Origin: Streptomyces sp. A012304
Lineage (GTDB): Bacteria > Actinomycetota > Actinomycetes > Streptomycetales > Streptomycetaceae
Assembly: GCF_026008495.1 (NCBI RefSeq)
Contig: NZ_BQUN01000041.1
Span: 44,538 to 108,537, forward strand
Length of the DNA: 64,000 nucleotides
Reading direction: 5' to 3'
In this document: positions 7,800-17,170 of the stretch, piece after piece
How the letters are laid out: the number at the start of each line of letters is the position of its first letter
How positions within the stretch are numbered: position 1 is the stretch's first letter
The notes under the pieces: generated by a model
Seen by the model: only the letters and a program-made list of their open reading frames with translations
What the model was told of the DNA's origin: nothing
Databases searched by the model: none
Made by a program: the position numbers and the translations under genes

Positions 7800-8927
7800 T
7801 CACGCGTAGGGGCTGTCGGCGCCCGCGGCGGCGGGCCGGGGGGCACGGGCGGGGCAGCAGCCGACCGGGCAGAGGTCGTGGCTCGGGCCGAGCGCGCCCA
7901 GGGCGCACGGGGTGACGGCCCGGCCGCTCTCGGCCGCGGCGCGCTCCAGGACGAGGTCGCGGACGGCGGCGGCGAAGCGCGGGTCGGCCCCGACGGTGGC
8001 GGAACGGCGCACCGGCAGGCCCAGCTCCCCGGCCTTGGCGGTGGCCTCGGTGTCGAGGTCGTAGAGGACCTCCATGTGGTCGGAGACGAAGCCGATGGGC
8101 GCCATCACGACGGCCGGGACGCCGGCCGCGTGCCGCTCCTCCAGGTGGTCGCAGATGTCGGGCTCCAGCCACGGGATGTGCGGAGCGCCCGAGCGGGACT
8201 GGTAGACGAGTTGCCAGGGGTGGTCGACGCCGGTGCGCTCGCGGACGGCGTCGGCGATCAGTCGCGCCACGTCCAGGTGCTGCCTGACGTACGCCCCGCC
8301 GTCGCCGTGGTCCTCCACCGGGCCGGAGGTGTCGGCGGCGGACGTCGGGATGGAGTGGGTCGTGAAGGCGATGTGGGCACCTTCGCGGACGTCCTCGGGG
8401 AGGTCGGCCAAGGACCGGACCACGCCGTCGATCATGGGCTCCAGGAAGCCCGGGTGGTTGAAGTAGTGCCGCAGCTTGTCGATCCTCGGCGGCTGAAGCC
8501 CCTCGCTCTCCAGGGCGGCCAGCGCGTCGGCGAGGTTCTCACGGTACTGACGGCAGCCGGAGTACGAGGCGTAGGCGCTGGTCGCGAGGACGAGGACGCG
8601 GCGGCGGCCGTCGGTGACCATCTCGCGCAGCGTGTCCGTCAGGTACGGGGCCCAGTTGCGGTTGCCCCAGTAGATCGGCAGGTCCAGGCCGTGGTCGGCG
8701 AAGTCCTTGCGCAGGGCGTCCAGCAGGGCGCGGTTCTGGTCGTTGATGGGGCTGACCCCGCCGAAGAGGAAGTAGTGCTGACCGACTTCCTTGAGGCGTT
8801 CCTTGGGGATGCCGCGCCCACGCGTCACGTTCTCCAGGAACGGGACCACGTCGTCCGGGCCCTCCGGGCCGCCGAAGGAGAGCAGGAGCAAGGCGTCGTA
8901 GGGGGTGGCATCGAGCGCGTCTGGCAT
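7800..8927 (-). CDS. hemH: Ferrochelatase (coproporphyrin type)
   Basis: Inserts ferrous iron into the porphyrin ring. In Actinobacteria the substrate is coproporphyrin III, in the coproporphyrin-dependent haem route, and the enzyme is also called CpfC. The sequence of 375 residues has the family start [21 protein letters not shown], the metal-site region FTTHSIP and the [17 protein letters not shown] segment. Four cysteines fit the [2Fe-2S] cluster known in actinobacterial enzymes: one in SGCRQY and three near the C-terminus (CALG, LCPVGCC). The start is the ATG at 8927 with AGGA upstream. It leads a two-gene operon with the phosphatase. Confidence 0.93.
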   Translation of the reverse strand: MPDALDATPYDALLLLSFGGPEGPDDVVPFLENVTRGRGIPKERLKEVGQHYFLFGGVSPINDQNRALLDALRKDFADHGLDLPIYWGNRNWAPYLTDTLREMVTDGRRRVLVLATSAYASYSGCRQYRENLADALAALESEGLQPPRIDKLRHYFNHPGFLEPMIDGVVRSLADLPEDVREGAHIAFTTHSIPTSAADTSGPVEDHGDGGAYVRQHLDVARLIADAVRERTGVDHPWQLVYQSRSGAPHIPWLEPDICDHLEERHAAGVPAVVMAPIGFVSDHMEVLYDLDTEATAKAGELGLPVRRSATVGADPRFAAAVRDLVLERAAAESGRAVTPCALGALGPSHDLCPVGCCPARAPRPAAAGADSPYA

Positions 8928-9178
8928 GTCTCGATCCTGCCACCCGGCACTGACAGCCGGGTAACGGCGGGGTGCCGGACGGACGGGGCGAGGGGAAGCC
9001 GCCCGCTCGAAAAGCCACAGGAGTGGTGCGTCAGGGTTCCCGTAAGCTGTATGGGCTGTATTCACGCCTTACCTGAGTTGTCGCGCTCCATGCACGCCCT
9101 GCCGAGCCCCTGAAGTGCCGCTTCCTTCGCGCCGTGCCGAGCCGCCACGCACGCGTGACCGGACCCCCGGAGACCTCC

Positions 9179-10417
9179 GTGCCCAGCCCGTACCGCGCCC
9201 TGTTCGCCGCCCCCGGCTCCAAGGCCTTCTCCGCCGCCGGGTTCGTCGGCCGGATGCCGCTGTCGATGATGGGCATCGGCGTGGTCACGATGGTCTCCCA
9301 GCTCACCGGGCGCTACGGGCTCGCGGGTGCCCTGACGGCGACCATCGCGCTGGCGGCCGCGGCGATCGGGCCGCAGATCTCGCGCCTGGTGGACCAGTAC
9401 GGGCAGCGCAGGGTGCTGCGCCCGGCGACCCTGGTCGCGCTGGCCGCGTCGGCCGGGCTGCTGCTGGCCGCGCACTTCGACTGGCCTGAATGGGTGCTGT
9501 TCGTGTGCGCCGCCGGCATCGGCTCGGTGCCGAGCCTCGGCGCGATGATCCGGGCCCGCTGGGCGTCCGTGTACCGCGGGACGCCGCAGCTGCACACCGC
9601 CTACTCGTTCGAGTCCGTGGTGGACGAGGTGTGTTTCATCTTCGGCCCCATCATGTCCATCGGTCTGTCCACCGCGTGGTTCCCGGAGGCGGGCCCGCTG
9701 CTGGCGGCCTGTTTCCTCGCCGTCGGCGTGTTCTGGCTGACCGCGCAACGGGCGACCGAGCCCGCGCCGCACCCGCGTGCGCGGCAGGACGGCGGCACGG
9801 CACTGCGCTCGCCGGGTCTCCAGGTCCTGGTGGCCACGTTCGTCGCGACCGGGACGATCTTCGGGGCGGTCGACGTGGTCACCGTGGCCTTCGCCGACGA
9901 GCAGGGCCACAAGCGCGCCGCCAGCGTCGTCCTGGCGCTCTACGCGGCCGGTTCCTGCGTCGCGGGCCTGGTGTTCGGCCTGCTGCGCCCGAAGGGGGCG
10001 CCGGGCCGCCGCTGGTTGCTGGGCGTGTGCATGATGGCCGTGAGTATGATCCCCCTCCTACTGGTCGGAAACTTGCCGCTTCTGGCCGTGGCGCTCTTCG
10101 TCGCGGGTCTCGCCATCGCTCCCACGATGATCACGACGATGTCCCTCATCGAAGAGCACGTACCACGCGCGCAACTGACCGAGGGCATGACCTGGGTGAG
10201 CACCGGGCTCGCGGTCGGGGTCGCGCTCGGCTCCTCCTTCGCCGGCTGGGTCATCGACGCGGCCGGTGCGCGGGCCGGGTACGGGGTTCCGGCGATCTCC
10301 GGGGCCGTCGCGGTCGCGGTCGGTTTCCTGGGGTACCGCCGGCTCAGCAGGCCGGCGCCGGGTCGTGGAGGCACCGTTGAGCAGCACAGCGAGCGGGAAG
10401 AACGGCACGTGGCGTAA
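9179..10417 (+). CDS. MFS transporter
   Basis: A 412-residue major facilitator protein with about 12 hydrophobic segments. It has the Asp/Gly-rich loop DQYGQRRVLRP between the second and third segments, equivalent to MFS motif A, and ends in a basic tail. The substrate is unknown. I place the start at the GTG at 9179, preceded by GGAG about 8 bases upstream; an in-frame GTG at 9134 would add 15 residues without a good binding site. The next gene begins inside this one, 41 bases before the stop, so the two are translationally linked. Confidence 0.82.
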   Translation: MPSPYRALFAAPGSKAFSAAGFVGRMPLSMMGIGVVTMVSQLTGRYGLAGALTATIALAAAAIGPQISRLVDQYGQRRVLRPATLVALAASAGLLLAAHFDWPEWVLFVCAAGIGSVPSLGAMIRARWASVYRGTPQLHTAYSFESVVDEVCFIFGPIMSIGLSTAWFPEAGPLLAACFLAVGVFWLTAQRATEPAPHPRARQDGGTALRSPGLQVLVATFVATGTIFGAVDVVTVAFADEQGHKRAASVVLALYAAGSCVAGLVFGLLRPKGAPGRRWLLGVCMMAVSMIPLLLVGNLPLLAVALFVAGLAIAPTMITTMSLIEEHVPRAQLTEGMTWVSTGLAVGVALGSSFAGWVIDAAGARAGYGVPAISGAVAVAVGFLGYRRLSRPAPGRGGTVEQHSEREERHVA

Positions 10418-11696
10418 CTGGGGCGGCACGGTCGCCGCCCGTCCCGCACGGGAGGTCACGCCCGCCTCCGTGGAGGAACTCGCGGCGGCCGTGCGCCGGG
10501 CCGCCGAGGACGGTCTGAAGGTCAAGGCGGTCGGCAGCGGCCACTCCTTCACCTCGATCGCCGCGACCGACGGTGTGCTGATACGCCCTCAGCTGCTGAC
10601 CGGCATACGCACCGTCGACCGCGAGAACATGACCGTCACGGTCGAGGCCGGCACCCCGCTCAAGAGGCTCAACGTGGCTCTCGCGCGCGAGGGCCTGTCG
10701 CTCACCAACATGGGCGACATCATGGAGCAGACGGTCTCCGGGGCCACCAGCACCGGCACCCACGGCACGGGCCGCGAGTCGGGCTCCATCGCCGCCCAGA
10801 TCAAGGCGCTGGAACTGGTCACCGCCGACGGCTCGGTCCTCACTTGTTCCGAGAAGGAGAACCCGGAGGTCTTCGCGGCCGCCCGGATAGGCCTCGGCGC
10901 GCTCGGCGTCGTCACCGCGATCACCTTCGCCGTGGAGCCCGCGTTCCTCCTCCACGCGCGCGAGGAGCCGATGCCGTTCGACAAGGTCCTCGCCGACTTC
11001 GACGAACTGTGGGCCGAGAACGAGCACTTCGAGTTCTACTGGTTCCCGCACACCGGCAGCACCAACACCAAGCGCAACAACCGCAGCGCCGGGCCCCGCA
11101 GGCCGGTGGGACAGCTCGCGGGCTGGTTCGAGGACGAGTTCCTCTCCAACGGCGTCTTCCAGGCGGCCCAGTGGGTCGGCCGGGCGGTGCCCGCGACGAT
11201 CCCCACGATCGCGCAGGTCTCCAGCAAGGCCCTGTCCGCGCGCACGTACACGGACATCCCTTACAAGGTCTTCACCTCCCCGCGCCGGGTGCGGTTCGTG
11301 GAGATGGAGTACGCCGTCCCACGTCAGGCCGTGACCGAGGTGCTGCGCGAACTCAAGGCGATGGTCGAGCGCTCGGGCCTGCGGATCAGCTTCCCCGTGG
11401 AGGTGCGCACCGCGCCCGCCGACGACATCACGCTGTCCACCGCCTCCGGCCGCGACAGCGCGTACGTCGCCGTCCACATGGTCAAGGGCACGCCGTACCA
11501 GAAGTACTTCACCGCCGCCGAGCGCATCTTCGTCGCACACGAGGGGCGACCGCACTGGGGCAAGGTGCACACGCGCGACGCGGAGTACTTCGCCGGTGTC
11601 TACCCGCGCTTCGAGGAGTTCACGGCGCTGCGGGATCGGCTGGACCCCGACCGGCGGTTCCAGAACGACTACTTGCGGAGGGTTCTGGGCCCGTAG
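10377..11696 (+). CDS. D-arabinono-1,4-lactone oxidase family FAD enzyme
   Basis: A 439-residue FAD-dependent oxidase of the vanillyl-alcohol-oxidase fold, C-terminally related to D-arabinono-1,4-lactone and L-gulonolactone oxidases. VGSGHSFTSIAATDG contains the His that carries covalent FAD in relatives. GDIMEQTVSGATSTGTHGTG is the FAD-pyrophosphate loop. HWGKVHTRD near the C-terminus is the family HWxK signature. The substrate (sugar lactone or alditol) cannot be told from sequence. The start is the TTG at 10377, with GGAGG five bases upstream and inside the MFS gene. Sharing a transcript with an exporter suggests linked handling of a polyol or sugar acid, but that is speculative. Confidence 0.83.
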   Translation: MSSTASGKNGTWRNWGGTVAARPAREVTPASVEELAAAVRRAAEDGLKVKAVGSGHSFTSIAATDGVLIRPQLLTGIRTVDRENMTVTVEAGTPLKRLNVALAREGLSLTNMGDIMEQTVSGATSTGTHGTGRESGSIAAQIKALELVTADGSVLTCSEKENPEVFAAARIGLGALGVVTAITFAVEPAFLLHAREEPMPFDKVLADFDELWAENEHFEFYWFPHTGSTNTKRNNRSAGPRRPVGQLAGWFEDEFLSNGVFQAAQWVGRAVPATIPTIAQVSSKALSARTYTDIPYKVFTSPRRVRFVEMEYAVPRQAVTEVLRELKAMVERSGLRISFPVEVRTAPADDITLSTASGRDSAYVAVHMVKGTPYQKYFTAAERIFVAHEGRPHWGKVHTRDAEYFAGVYPRFEEFTALRDRLDPDRRFQNDYLRRVLGP

Positions 11697-12157
11697 CCGA
11701 CGGCCGCAGCACCGCGCTCGTCGAGCGGGTGAGGGAGAGCACACACAACCGAAAACGGTAGTTCCGCTTCTGGTCATCGCGTGAAGTACGCCACGTTCAA
11801 GATCGTGGAAATCGCTTGCAGAGCGGCCAAGTACCGCCCCTTGCCGGAAGTTGGGCGGCGTGCCAATCCACGCACGTGGCCCAAATGGAGTACTGTTGCG
11901 AGCCCTGGGCCCGGTCTCCCGCCAGGATGTCCGGAGCCTAGCTGGACCGCCAGGAGGGGGACTTGTTGCTCAGGGTGACGCAGTTGGTCACTTAGCGTGG
12001 CGAAGAAGTAACCGTGCCATAACGGCGATCCAGGGCCCGCGCCCGACACGCCGGGCAACTCGGCAAGGTTGTGGCAGGCTGCACCCGGGCAGGCCACACT
12101 CGACTAGCGGAAGCAGCGACGCACGTGACGTCGGCAGGCACCACCCGGGAGGTCCCC
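11697..12157. other. Intergenic region upstream of sepH
   Basis: 461 bases with no coding region I can support. The frames on both strands are Arg/Pro/Gly-rich and unlike families. It should contain the sepH promoter. I could not single out one -10/-35 pair with confidence. An odd palindrome CGCTCG-T-CGAGCG lies at 11715-11727 just after the oxidase. Confidence 0.45.
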
Positions 12158-13186
12158 ATGCCCGAACTGCGTGTCGTGGCCGTCTCGAATGACGGCACAC
12201 GGCTGGTGCTGAAGGCTGCGGACAGCACGGAGTACACGCTTCCGATCGATGAGCGTCTGCGCGCCGCCGTCCGCGGTGACCGTCCCCGCCTCGGCCAGAT
12301 CGAGATCGAGGTGGAGAGCCATCTCCGCCCCCGAGACATCCAGGCGCGGATACGTGCGGGCGCGACGGCGGAGGAAGTCGCCCAGATGGCCGGCATCCCC
12401 GTCGATCGCGTACGCCGCTTCGAGGGTCCCGTACTGGCCGAGCGGGCCTTCATGGCCGAACGGGCCCGCAAGACCCCGGTCCGCCGCCCCGGTGAGAACG
12501 CGGGGCCGCAGCTCGGCGAGGCAGTGCAGGAGCGGCTGCTGTTGCGCGGCGCCGAGAAGGACACCGTCCAGTGGGACTCCTGGCGCCGCGACGACGGCAC
12601 CTGGGAGGTCCTTCTCGTCTACCGGGTCGCGGGCGAACCGCACTCGGCGAGCTGGACCTACGACCCGCCCCGGCGGCTTGTCCAGGCCGTCGACGACGAG
12701 GCGCGCTCGCTGATCGGCGAGTCCGACGACCTCGCAGCGCCCGAGCCCAGCTTTCCCTTCGTCCCCCGCATCGCCCGGCTGCCCCGCGAGCGTTCGATGG
12801 ATCGCGCCCTGGAGCGGCCGAGCCTGCCCGCGCAGGCGTCCGAGCCGGCCGAGGAGAGCGCCGGTGAGCGGGACTCGCTGACCAGCCTGCTGGAGGCGGT
12901 GCCGAGCTTCCGCGGCGACCTCGTCGTCCCCGAACGCCCGTCGGAGGAAGTCGAGGAGCCCGCTGAGGAAGCGGCCGCCGAGGAGCCGCCGGCGCCCGCC
13001 GCGTCCGCCGGATCCGCCTACGCCGACGTCCTCATGCCGCAGCGCTCCGTCAGCAGCCACCGCGACCGGCTCATCGGCGCCACCGACCGCCAGGCGGAGG
13101 CCGACGGCGTCCGGCCGGGCCGCCGCGCGGCAGTGCCGAGCTGGGACGAGATCGTGTTCGGGACCCGGCGCAAGAAGCAGGAGTAG
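12158..13186 (+). CDS. sepH: Septation protein SepH
   Basis: A 342-residue cell-division protein of Actinobacteria that stimulates FtsZ assembly at division septa. The N-terminal conserved (DUF3071) region is residues 1-110. It contains a helix-turn-helix-like segment at about 67-90 (AGATAEEVAQMAGIPVDRVR), which in studied homologues is needed for FtsZ interaction rather than for a classical repressor role. Residues 220-300 are acidic and Pro/Ala-rich, probably disordered, followed by a basic C-terminal motif (GTRRKKQE). The start is the ATG at 12158 with GGGAGG just upstream. It is a single gene followed by a strong terminator. Confidence 0.93.
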   Translation: MPELRVVAVSNDGTRLVLKAADSTEYTLPIDERLRAAVRGDRPRLGQIEIEVESHLRPRDIQARIRAGATAEEVAQMAGIPVDRVRRFEGPVLAERAFMAERARKTPVRRPGENAGPQLGEAVQERLLLRGAEKDTVQWDSWRRDDGTWEVLLVYRVAGEPHSASWTYDPPRRLVQAVDDEARSLIGESDDLAAPEPSFPFVPRIARLPRERSMDRALERPSLPAQASEPAEESAGERDSLTSLLEAVPSFRGDLVVPERPSEEVEEPAEEAAAEEPPAPAASAGSAYADVLMPQRSVSSHRDRLIGATDRQAEADGVRPGRRAAVPSWDEIVFGTRRKKQE

Positions 13187-13258
13187 GCCGCCGCGGGGCA
13201 ACCGGCCCCCGGCGTCCGCCGGTTCGCGGCAATCGGTTCGCACACCGGTTCATACGTA

Positions 13259-13293
13259 CGGGAGGGCCGTGTCCGTTCGGCGCGGCCCTCCCG
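13259..13293. terminator. Terminator between sepH and rhodanese gene
   Basis: Stem of 13 pairs including one G-U (13259-13271 with 13281-13293) and a 9-base loop. It lies between convergent genes and can serve both. Confidence 0.8.
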
Positions 13294-13313
13294 AACATGT
13301 CAGCGCGGAAGGT

Positions 13314-14168
13314 TCACTGGGGGTCGGGACCGACCGCGACCGGCCGGGACGGGTCCGACGACCACTCCGACCACGAGCCGACGTACAGAGCCGCCGGAAT
13401 GCCCGCCACGGCCAGCGCCAGCACCTCGTGGGCTCCGGAGACGCCCGAACCGCAGTACACGCCCACCTCGGTGCCGTTGGTGGTGCCGAGCGCCTTGAAG
13501 CGGTCGTTGAGGTCCTCGGCGGGCCGGAAACGCCCGTCCGGGCCCACGTTGTCCGTCGTCGGGGCGGAGACGGCGCCCGGGATGTGCCCGCCGACCCGGT
13601 CGATCGGCTCGACCTCACCCCGGTAGCGCTCCCCCGCCCGCGCGTCGAGGAGGACGCCCGAACGGGCCAGCGCCGCCGCGCCGTCCGCGTCGAGAAGGCC
13701 CGTGGCGCCCGGTACCGGCACGAAGTCGCCCTCGGTGGGCGCCGGAACGTCCACGGACAGCTCTCCCCGCCAGGCGGGCAGCCCGCCGTCGAGGACCCGC
13801 ACGTCCGGGTGGCCCGTCCAGCGCAGCAGCCACCACGCGCGGGCCGCCGCCCAGCCCTGCCCGCCGTCGTACACGACCACGGGACGGCCCGCCGACACAC
13901 CCGCCCGGCGCATCGCGGCGCCGAACTCGGCCACGTCCGGGAGCGGGTGCCGGCCGGACGGGCCGGGCGCACCGGCCAGTTCCTCGTCCAGGTCGACGTA
14001 CACGGCGCCGGGGAGGTGCCCCGACGCGTACGCGGCCCGGCCGTCGAAGGGCGGCTCCCCTGCCGCCTTCGCCACGCTGAGCTGCCAGCGGACGTCGAGC
14101 ACGACCGGCGGGTTCGGCCCCGTCAGGTCGCTCGCGAGTTCGGATGCGGAGATGATGGCGTCGTCCAT
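13314..14168 (-). CDS. Rhodanese-type sulfurtransferase (two domains)
   Basis: A 284-residue tandem rhodanese. The first, catalytically silent domain contains VVYDGGQGWAAARAWWLL, with Asp where the active cysteine would be. The second has the active loop YCGSGVSGAHEV. The protein transfers sulfane sulphur from thiosulphate or 3-mercaptopyruvate to an acceptor; CGSGV(S/T) loops are commonly annotated as mercaptopyruvate sulfurtransferase, so SseA-like is possible. The start is the ATG at 14168, which gives the canonical short lead into the first domain. It stands alone, convergent with sepH. Confidence 0.87.
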   Translation of the reverse strand: MDDAIISASELASDLTGPNPPVVLDVRWQLSVAKAAGEPPFDGRAAYASGHLPGAVYVDLDEELAGAPGPSGRHPLPDVAEFGAAMRRAGVSAGRPVVVYDGGQGWAAARAWWLLRWTGHPDVRVLDGGLPAWRGELSVDVPAPTEGDFVPVPGATGLLDADGAAALARSGVLLDARAGERYRGEVEPIDRVGGHIPGAVSAPTTDNVGPDGRFRPAEDLNDRFKALGTTNGTEVGVYCGSGVSGAHEVLALAVAGIPAALYVGSWSEWSSDPSRPVAVGPDPQ

Positions 14169-14457
14169 GCCCCCATCCTCGCGCACGGGGTGGCCCCGTC
14201 GTCCATGTCCGGCTACTCTGCTCGGCCGGGCAGACCCGATCACATGGAGTACGGGACCGGGCACATGCCGTACAGCCGATCGCCATCCGTCGGCCATCGA
14301 ACGGACCCGGACGAGAGACCGCGGATCGGCGTCCTCCGACCTGGGCCACCCGCGGCCGCGCCCGGAGCGCGCGGTACCGCCGACGGTGCGAGCATCGGCT
14401 CGAGGGCTGGAGGGGGAAGCGACGCGGCCACCGCGAGGGGCCGAGGAGAGAGTGACG

Positions 14458-15258
14458 ATGACCGAGGCACGGGAGTCGGCCGGCCCGAACGGCGCAGGAC
14501 ACACTCGGTACGCACCCGGTGCACCCTGTTGGGTGAGTCTGATGGCGCACGGCTTGACCGCGACTCTGGAGTTCTACGGCGAGCTGTTCGGTTGGACTTT
14601 CCAACCCGGTCCGCGGCAACTCGGCCCGTACGTACGGGCCGAGCTCGACGGCCATGTGGTGGCCGGTCTCGGCCAACTCCCCCCGGACCGCCATCTCCCC
14701 GTCGCCTGGACGCCCTACCTCGCGTCGGAGCACGTCGACGCCACCGCCGAAACGGTGCGCCTGTGCGGGGGCACGATCGGGGTCGGCCCTCTGGACGCCG
14801 CCGATGCCGGGCGTCTGGCGATCGGCTCCGACCCCTGCGGCGCCGTCTTCGGTGTCTGGCAGGCGGCGGCCCACCTCGGCACGGACCTCACCGGCGTGCC
14901 TGGCACACCCGCCTGGCACGAACTGCTGACCTTCGAGGCGGTCGGCGTCGCCAAGTTCTACGAGACGGTGTTCGGCCACGAGCGGGAGGCCGAGGTCCGC
15001 GCCGACGGCGACTACGTGACGCTGCGGGTCGCTGGCCGTCCGGTCGCCGGCATCCGGGGCGTCGGCACCGCGCTGCCCCGGGACCGCGGGCCGCACTGGG
15101 TGACGTACTTCCAGGTGTCCGACGTGGACGAGGCACTGGCGCGCGTGGTCGCGCTCGGCGGGCATGTGCTCGGGCCGGCCCGGGACGGCGCGCGCGGCCG
15201 CGTGGCCACCGTGGCCGACCCGGAGGGGGCCCGGTTCTCCCTGCTCGGCGGCCGCTGA
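14458..15258 (+). CDS. VOC family protein, two glyoxalase-like domains
   Basis: A 266-residue protein with two tandem vicinal-oxygen-chelate domains. One runs about residues 22-140, from CWVSLMAHGLTATLEFYGELFGW (written here only as the usual strand-helix FYxxLFGW pattern). The second runs about 150-264 with KFYETVFGHE. Such proteins include hydroxylases, glyoxalases and drug-binding proteins; no substrate can be assigned. The GAGGAG at 14443-14448 fits the ATG at 14458 (9-base spacing) better than the GTG at 14452. The neighbouring minus-strand thymidine kinase ends 10 bases after it. Confidence 0.8.
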   Translation: MTEARESAGPNGAGHTRYAPGAPCWVSLMAHGLTATLEFYGELFGWTFQPGPRQLGPYVRAELDGHVVAGLGQLPPDRHLPVAWTPYLASEHVDATAETVRLCGGTIGVGPLDAADAGRLAIGSDPCGAVFGVWQAAAHLGTDLTGVPGTPAWHELLTFEAVGVAKFYETVFGHEREAEVRADGDYVTLRVAGRPVAGIRGVGTALPRDRGPHWVTYFQVSDVDEALARVVALGGHVLGPARDGARGRVATVADPEGARFSLLGGR

Positions 15259-15268
15259 CGCCGCGGCT

Positions 15269-15916
15269 TCAGGCCTGCTGCACCGGCAGCACGTCCGGGG
15301 ACAGGGCCGCCGCCCGGGCCGACGCCGCCGTCATACGGCGCCGGTGGTGCCGGCGGCACAGGACCTCGTAGCCGACGGTGTCCGCCTGGTTGACGTCGCC
15401 GACGACGACCTGCGCGCCCTCGACGACCATGAAGCCCCCGACCGTGCGGGCGTTGTGCGTGGCGCGGGCGCCGCACCAGCACAGGGCCTCGACCTGGAGC
15501 ACCTCGACGCGGTCGGCGAGTTCGACCAGCCGCTGCGAGCCGGGGAACAGCTTGGAGCGGAAGTCGGTCGTGATGCCGAAGGCGTAGACGTCGATGTCGA
15601 GGTCGTCGACCACGCGCGCGAGCTGGTCGATCTGCTCCTCGGCCAGGAACTGCGCCTCGTCCGCGATCACGTAGTCCGCGCGGCCGCCCCGGGAGAGGTG
15701 GTCGACGAGGTAGGCGTACAGGTCCTGTCCGTCCTGGACCTCGACGGCGTCGGTGACCAGGCCGAGGCGGGAGGAGAGCTTGCCCTCGCCCGCGCGGTCG
15801 TCCCGGGTGAAGATCATCCCCACGAGGCCGCGCGCGGACCGGTTGTGCTCGATCTGGAGAGCCAGCGTCGACTTCCCGCAGTCCATGGTTCCGGAGAAGA
15901 ACACCAGCTCGGGCAT
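15269..15916 (-). CDS. tdk: Thymidine kinase (TK1 type)
   Basis: Phosphorylates thymidine to dTMP in the salvage pathway. The 215 residues show the P-loop GTMDCGKST at the N-terminus, the DEAQF motif (Walker B, with the catalytic Glu just after Asp) near residue 90, and the zinc-finger cysteines CWCG plus a later CRRHH. FGITTDFRSKLFPGS is the lasso/substrate segment. Length and motifs are typical of the bacterial/human TK1 class. The start is the ATG at 15916. The gap to the upstream phosphatase gene is 57 bases, so the two may share a transcript. Confidence 0.93.
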   Translation of the reverse strand: MPELVFFSGTMDCGKSTLALQIEHNRSARGLVGMIFTRDDRAGEGKLSSRLGLVTDAVEVQDGQDLYAYLVDHLSRGGRADYVIADEAQFLAEEQIDQLARVVDDLDIDVYAFGITTDFRSKLFPGSQRLVELADRVEVLQVEALCWCGARATHNARTVGGFMVVEGAQVVVGDVNQADTVGYEVLCRRHHRRRMTAASARAAALSPDVLPVQQA

Positions 15917-15973
15917 GGAGAGTTGAGCACCTTTCGGCGGAGGAGGGAGCGAAGAGGACAGAGGCCTTCGGCT

Positions 15974-17170
15974 TCAGGAGCGTACTTCGAGCAGGGGGAC
16001 GAGCTGCTCGGCAGGGGTCATCGAGCCGTGGTTGCCGACCATCGACGACTCCTTGGGCTCCCGCTCGGAGGCGATGAGCAGGACGTCGTCCCGGGCGGCC
16101 GCGATCACATCACCGAGACGGTCGTACACGCGTTCGTCGATCTGTCCGGGCGGCCCGAACCAGCCCGCGGCGATCGCCTCGTCCCGCGAGGCCACCCAGA
16201 ACTGTTCGCCGAGCACCTCGCGCCAGCAGGTGAGCACGTCGGTCTCGGCACCGGGCACGGCGTAGACGTGGCGGGCGCGGCCCTCGCCGCCGAGCAGGGC
16301 GACCCCGGCGCGCAGCTCCCAGTCCTCGTCGAAGTCGATGCGGTGCAGTTCGTCGAAGGGCACGTCGACCATGCCGTGGTCGGCGGTGACATAGAGCGCG
16401 CTGCGCGGCGGGAGCTGTTCGGCCAGGCGCTGGACGAGCCGGTCGACGTACATGAGCTGGCCGCGCCAGGTGTCGGAGTCGAGGCCGTAGCGGTGCCCGG
16501 CGCCGTCGAGTTCGGCGTAGTACGTGTAGACCAGGGAGCGGTCGCCGGCCGCGAGCTGCTCGGCCGCGAGGTCCATGCGCTCCTCGCCGGTCAGGCGCCC
16601 CAAAAACGTTCCGCCGCTGAGCGCCACCTTGGTCAGCGGGGTGGTCTCGAAGGCGGGCGAGGACACCTGCGCGGCATGCACACCCGCGGCGTCGGCCAGC
16701 TGGAAGACCGTGGGGTACGGCTGCCAGGCGCCCGGCGGGGTCCACGGCTGCCAGCGGAGCTGGTTCATCAGTTCGCCGGTGTCGGGGTTGCGCACGGTGT
16801 AGCCGGGCAGGCCGTGAGCGCCGGGCGGGAGGCCGGTGCCGACGGAGGCGAGGGAGGTCGCGGTGGTCGCGGGATAGCCGGCGGTGAGCGGGCGTCCGGT
16901 GCCGCCGCGCGAGGTGCGGAGGAGACCGTGCAGGTAGGGGGCCTCCTCGGGGTGGGCCTTGATCTGTTCCCAGCCGAGGCCGTCGATGAGGAAGACACAG
17001 TTGCGGTCGGCCGGGGTGAGCTCCGGGATCGACGCGGTCATGCCGGGTACGCCCATGCCCGCGGCGAGCGTGGGCAGCAGGTCGGCGAGGGAGCCGGAGC
17101 CGTACTCGGGGACGGGTGCGGAGGAGACGGCCAGGGGTTCCGGGGTGTCCCAGGCGGCGGGCTGAGCCAT
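15974..17170 (-). CDS. Alkaline phosphatase family (nucleotide pyrophosphatase/phosphodiesterase-like) protein
   Basis: A 398-residue metal-dependent phosphatase-fold protein. FLIDGLGW carries the first metal-binding Asp. GYPATTATSLASVGTG carries the nucleophilic Thr. ELDGAGHRYG and TADHGMVDVP supply the remaining Asp/His metal ligands. There is no obvious signal peptide, so it is probably cytoplasmic. The substrate is unknown; nucleotide or phosphodiester substrates are typical. The start ATG at 17170 shares one base with the DUF5998 stop (TGATG), a sign of translational coupling. Confidence 0.85.
   Translation of the reverse strand: MAQPAAWDTPEPLAVSSAPVPEYGSGSLADLLPTLAAGMGVPGMTASIPELTPADRNCVFLIDGLGWEQIKAHPEEAPYLHGLLRTSRGGTGRPLTAGYPATTATSLASVGTGLPPGAHGLPGYTVRNPDTGELMNQLRWQPWTPPGAWQPYPTVFQLADAAGVHAAQVSSPAFETTPLTKVALSGGTFLGRLTGEERMDLAAEQLAAGDRSLVYTYYAELDGAGHRYGLDSDTWRGQLMYVDRLVQRLAEQLPPRSALYVTADHGMVDVPFDELHRIDFDEDWELRAGVALLGGEGRARHVYAVPGAETDVLTCWREVLGEQFWVASRDEAIAAGWFGPPGQIDERVYDRLGDVIAAARDDVLLIASEREPKESSMVGNHGSMTPAEQLVPLLEVRS

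Noticed and set aside
11774..12097. 107-residue minus-strand frame upstream of sepH
   Set aside because: No family-like sequence and no good ribosome site. It lies where the sepH promoter should be.
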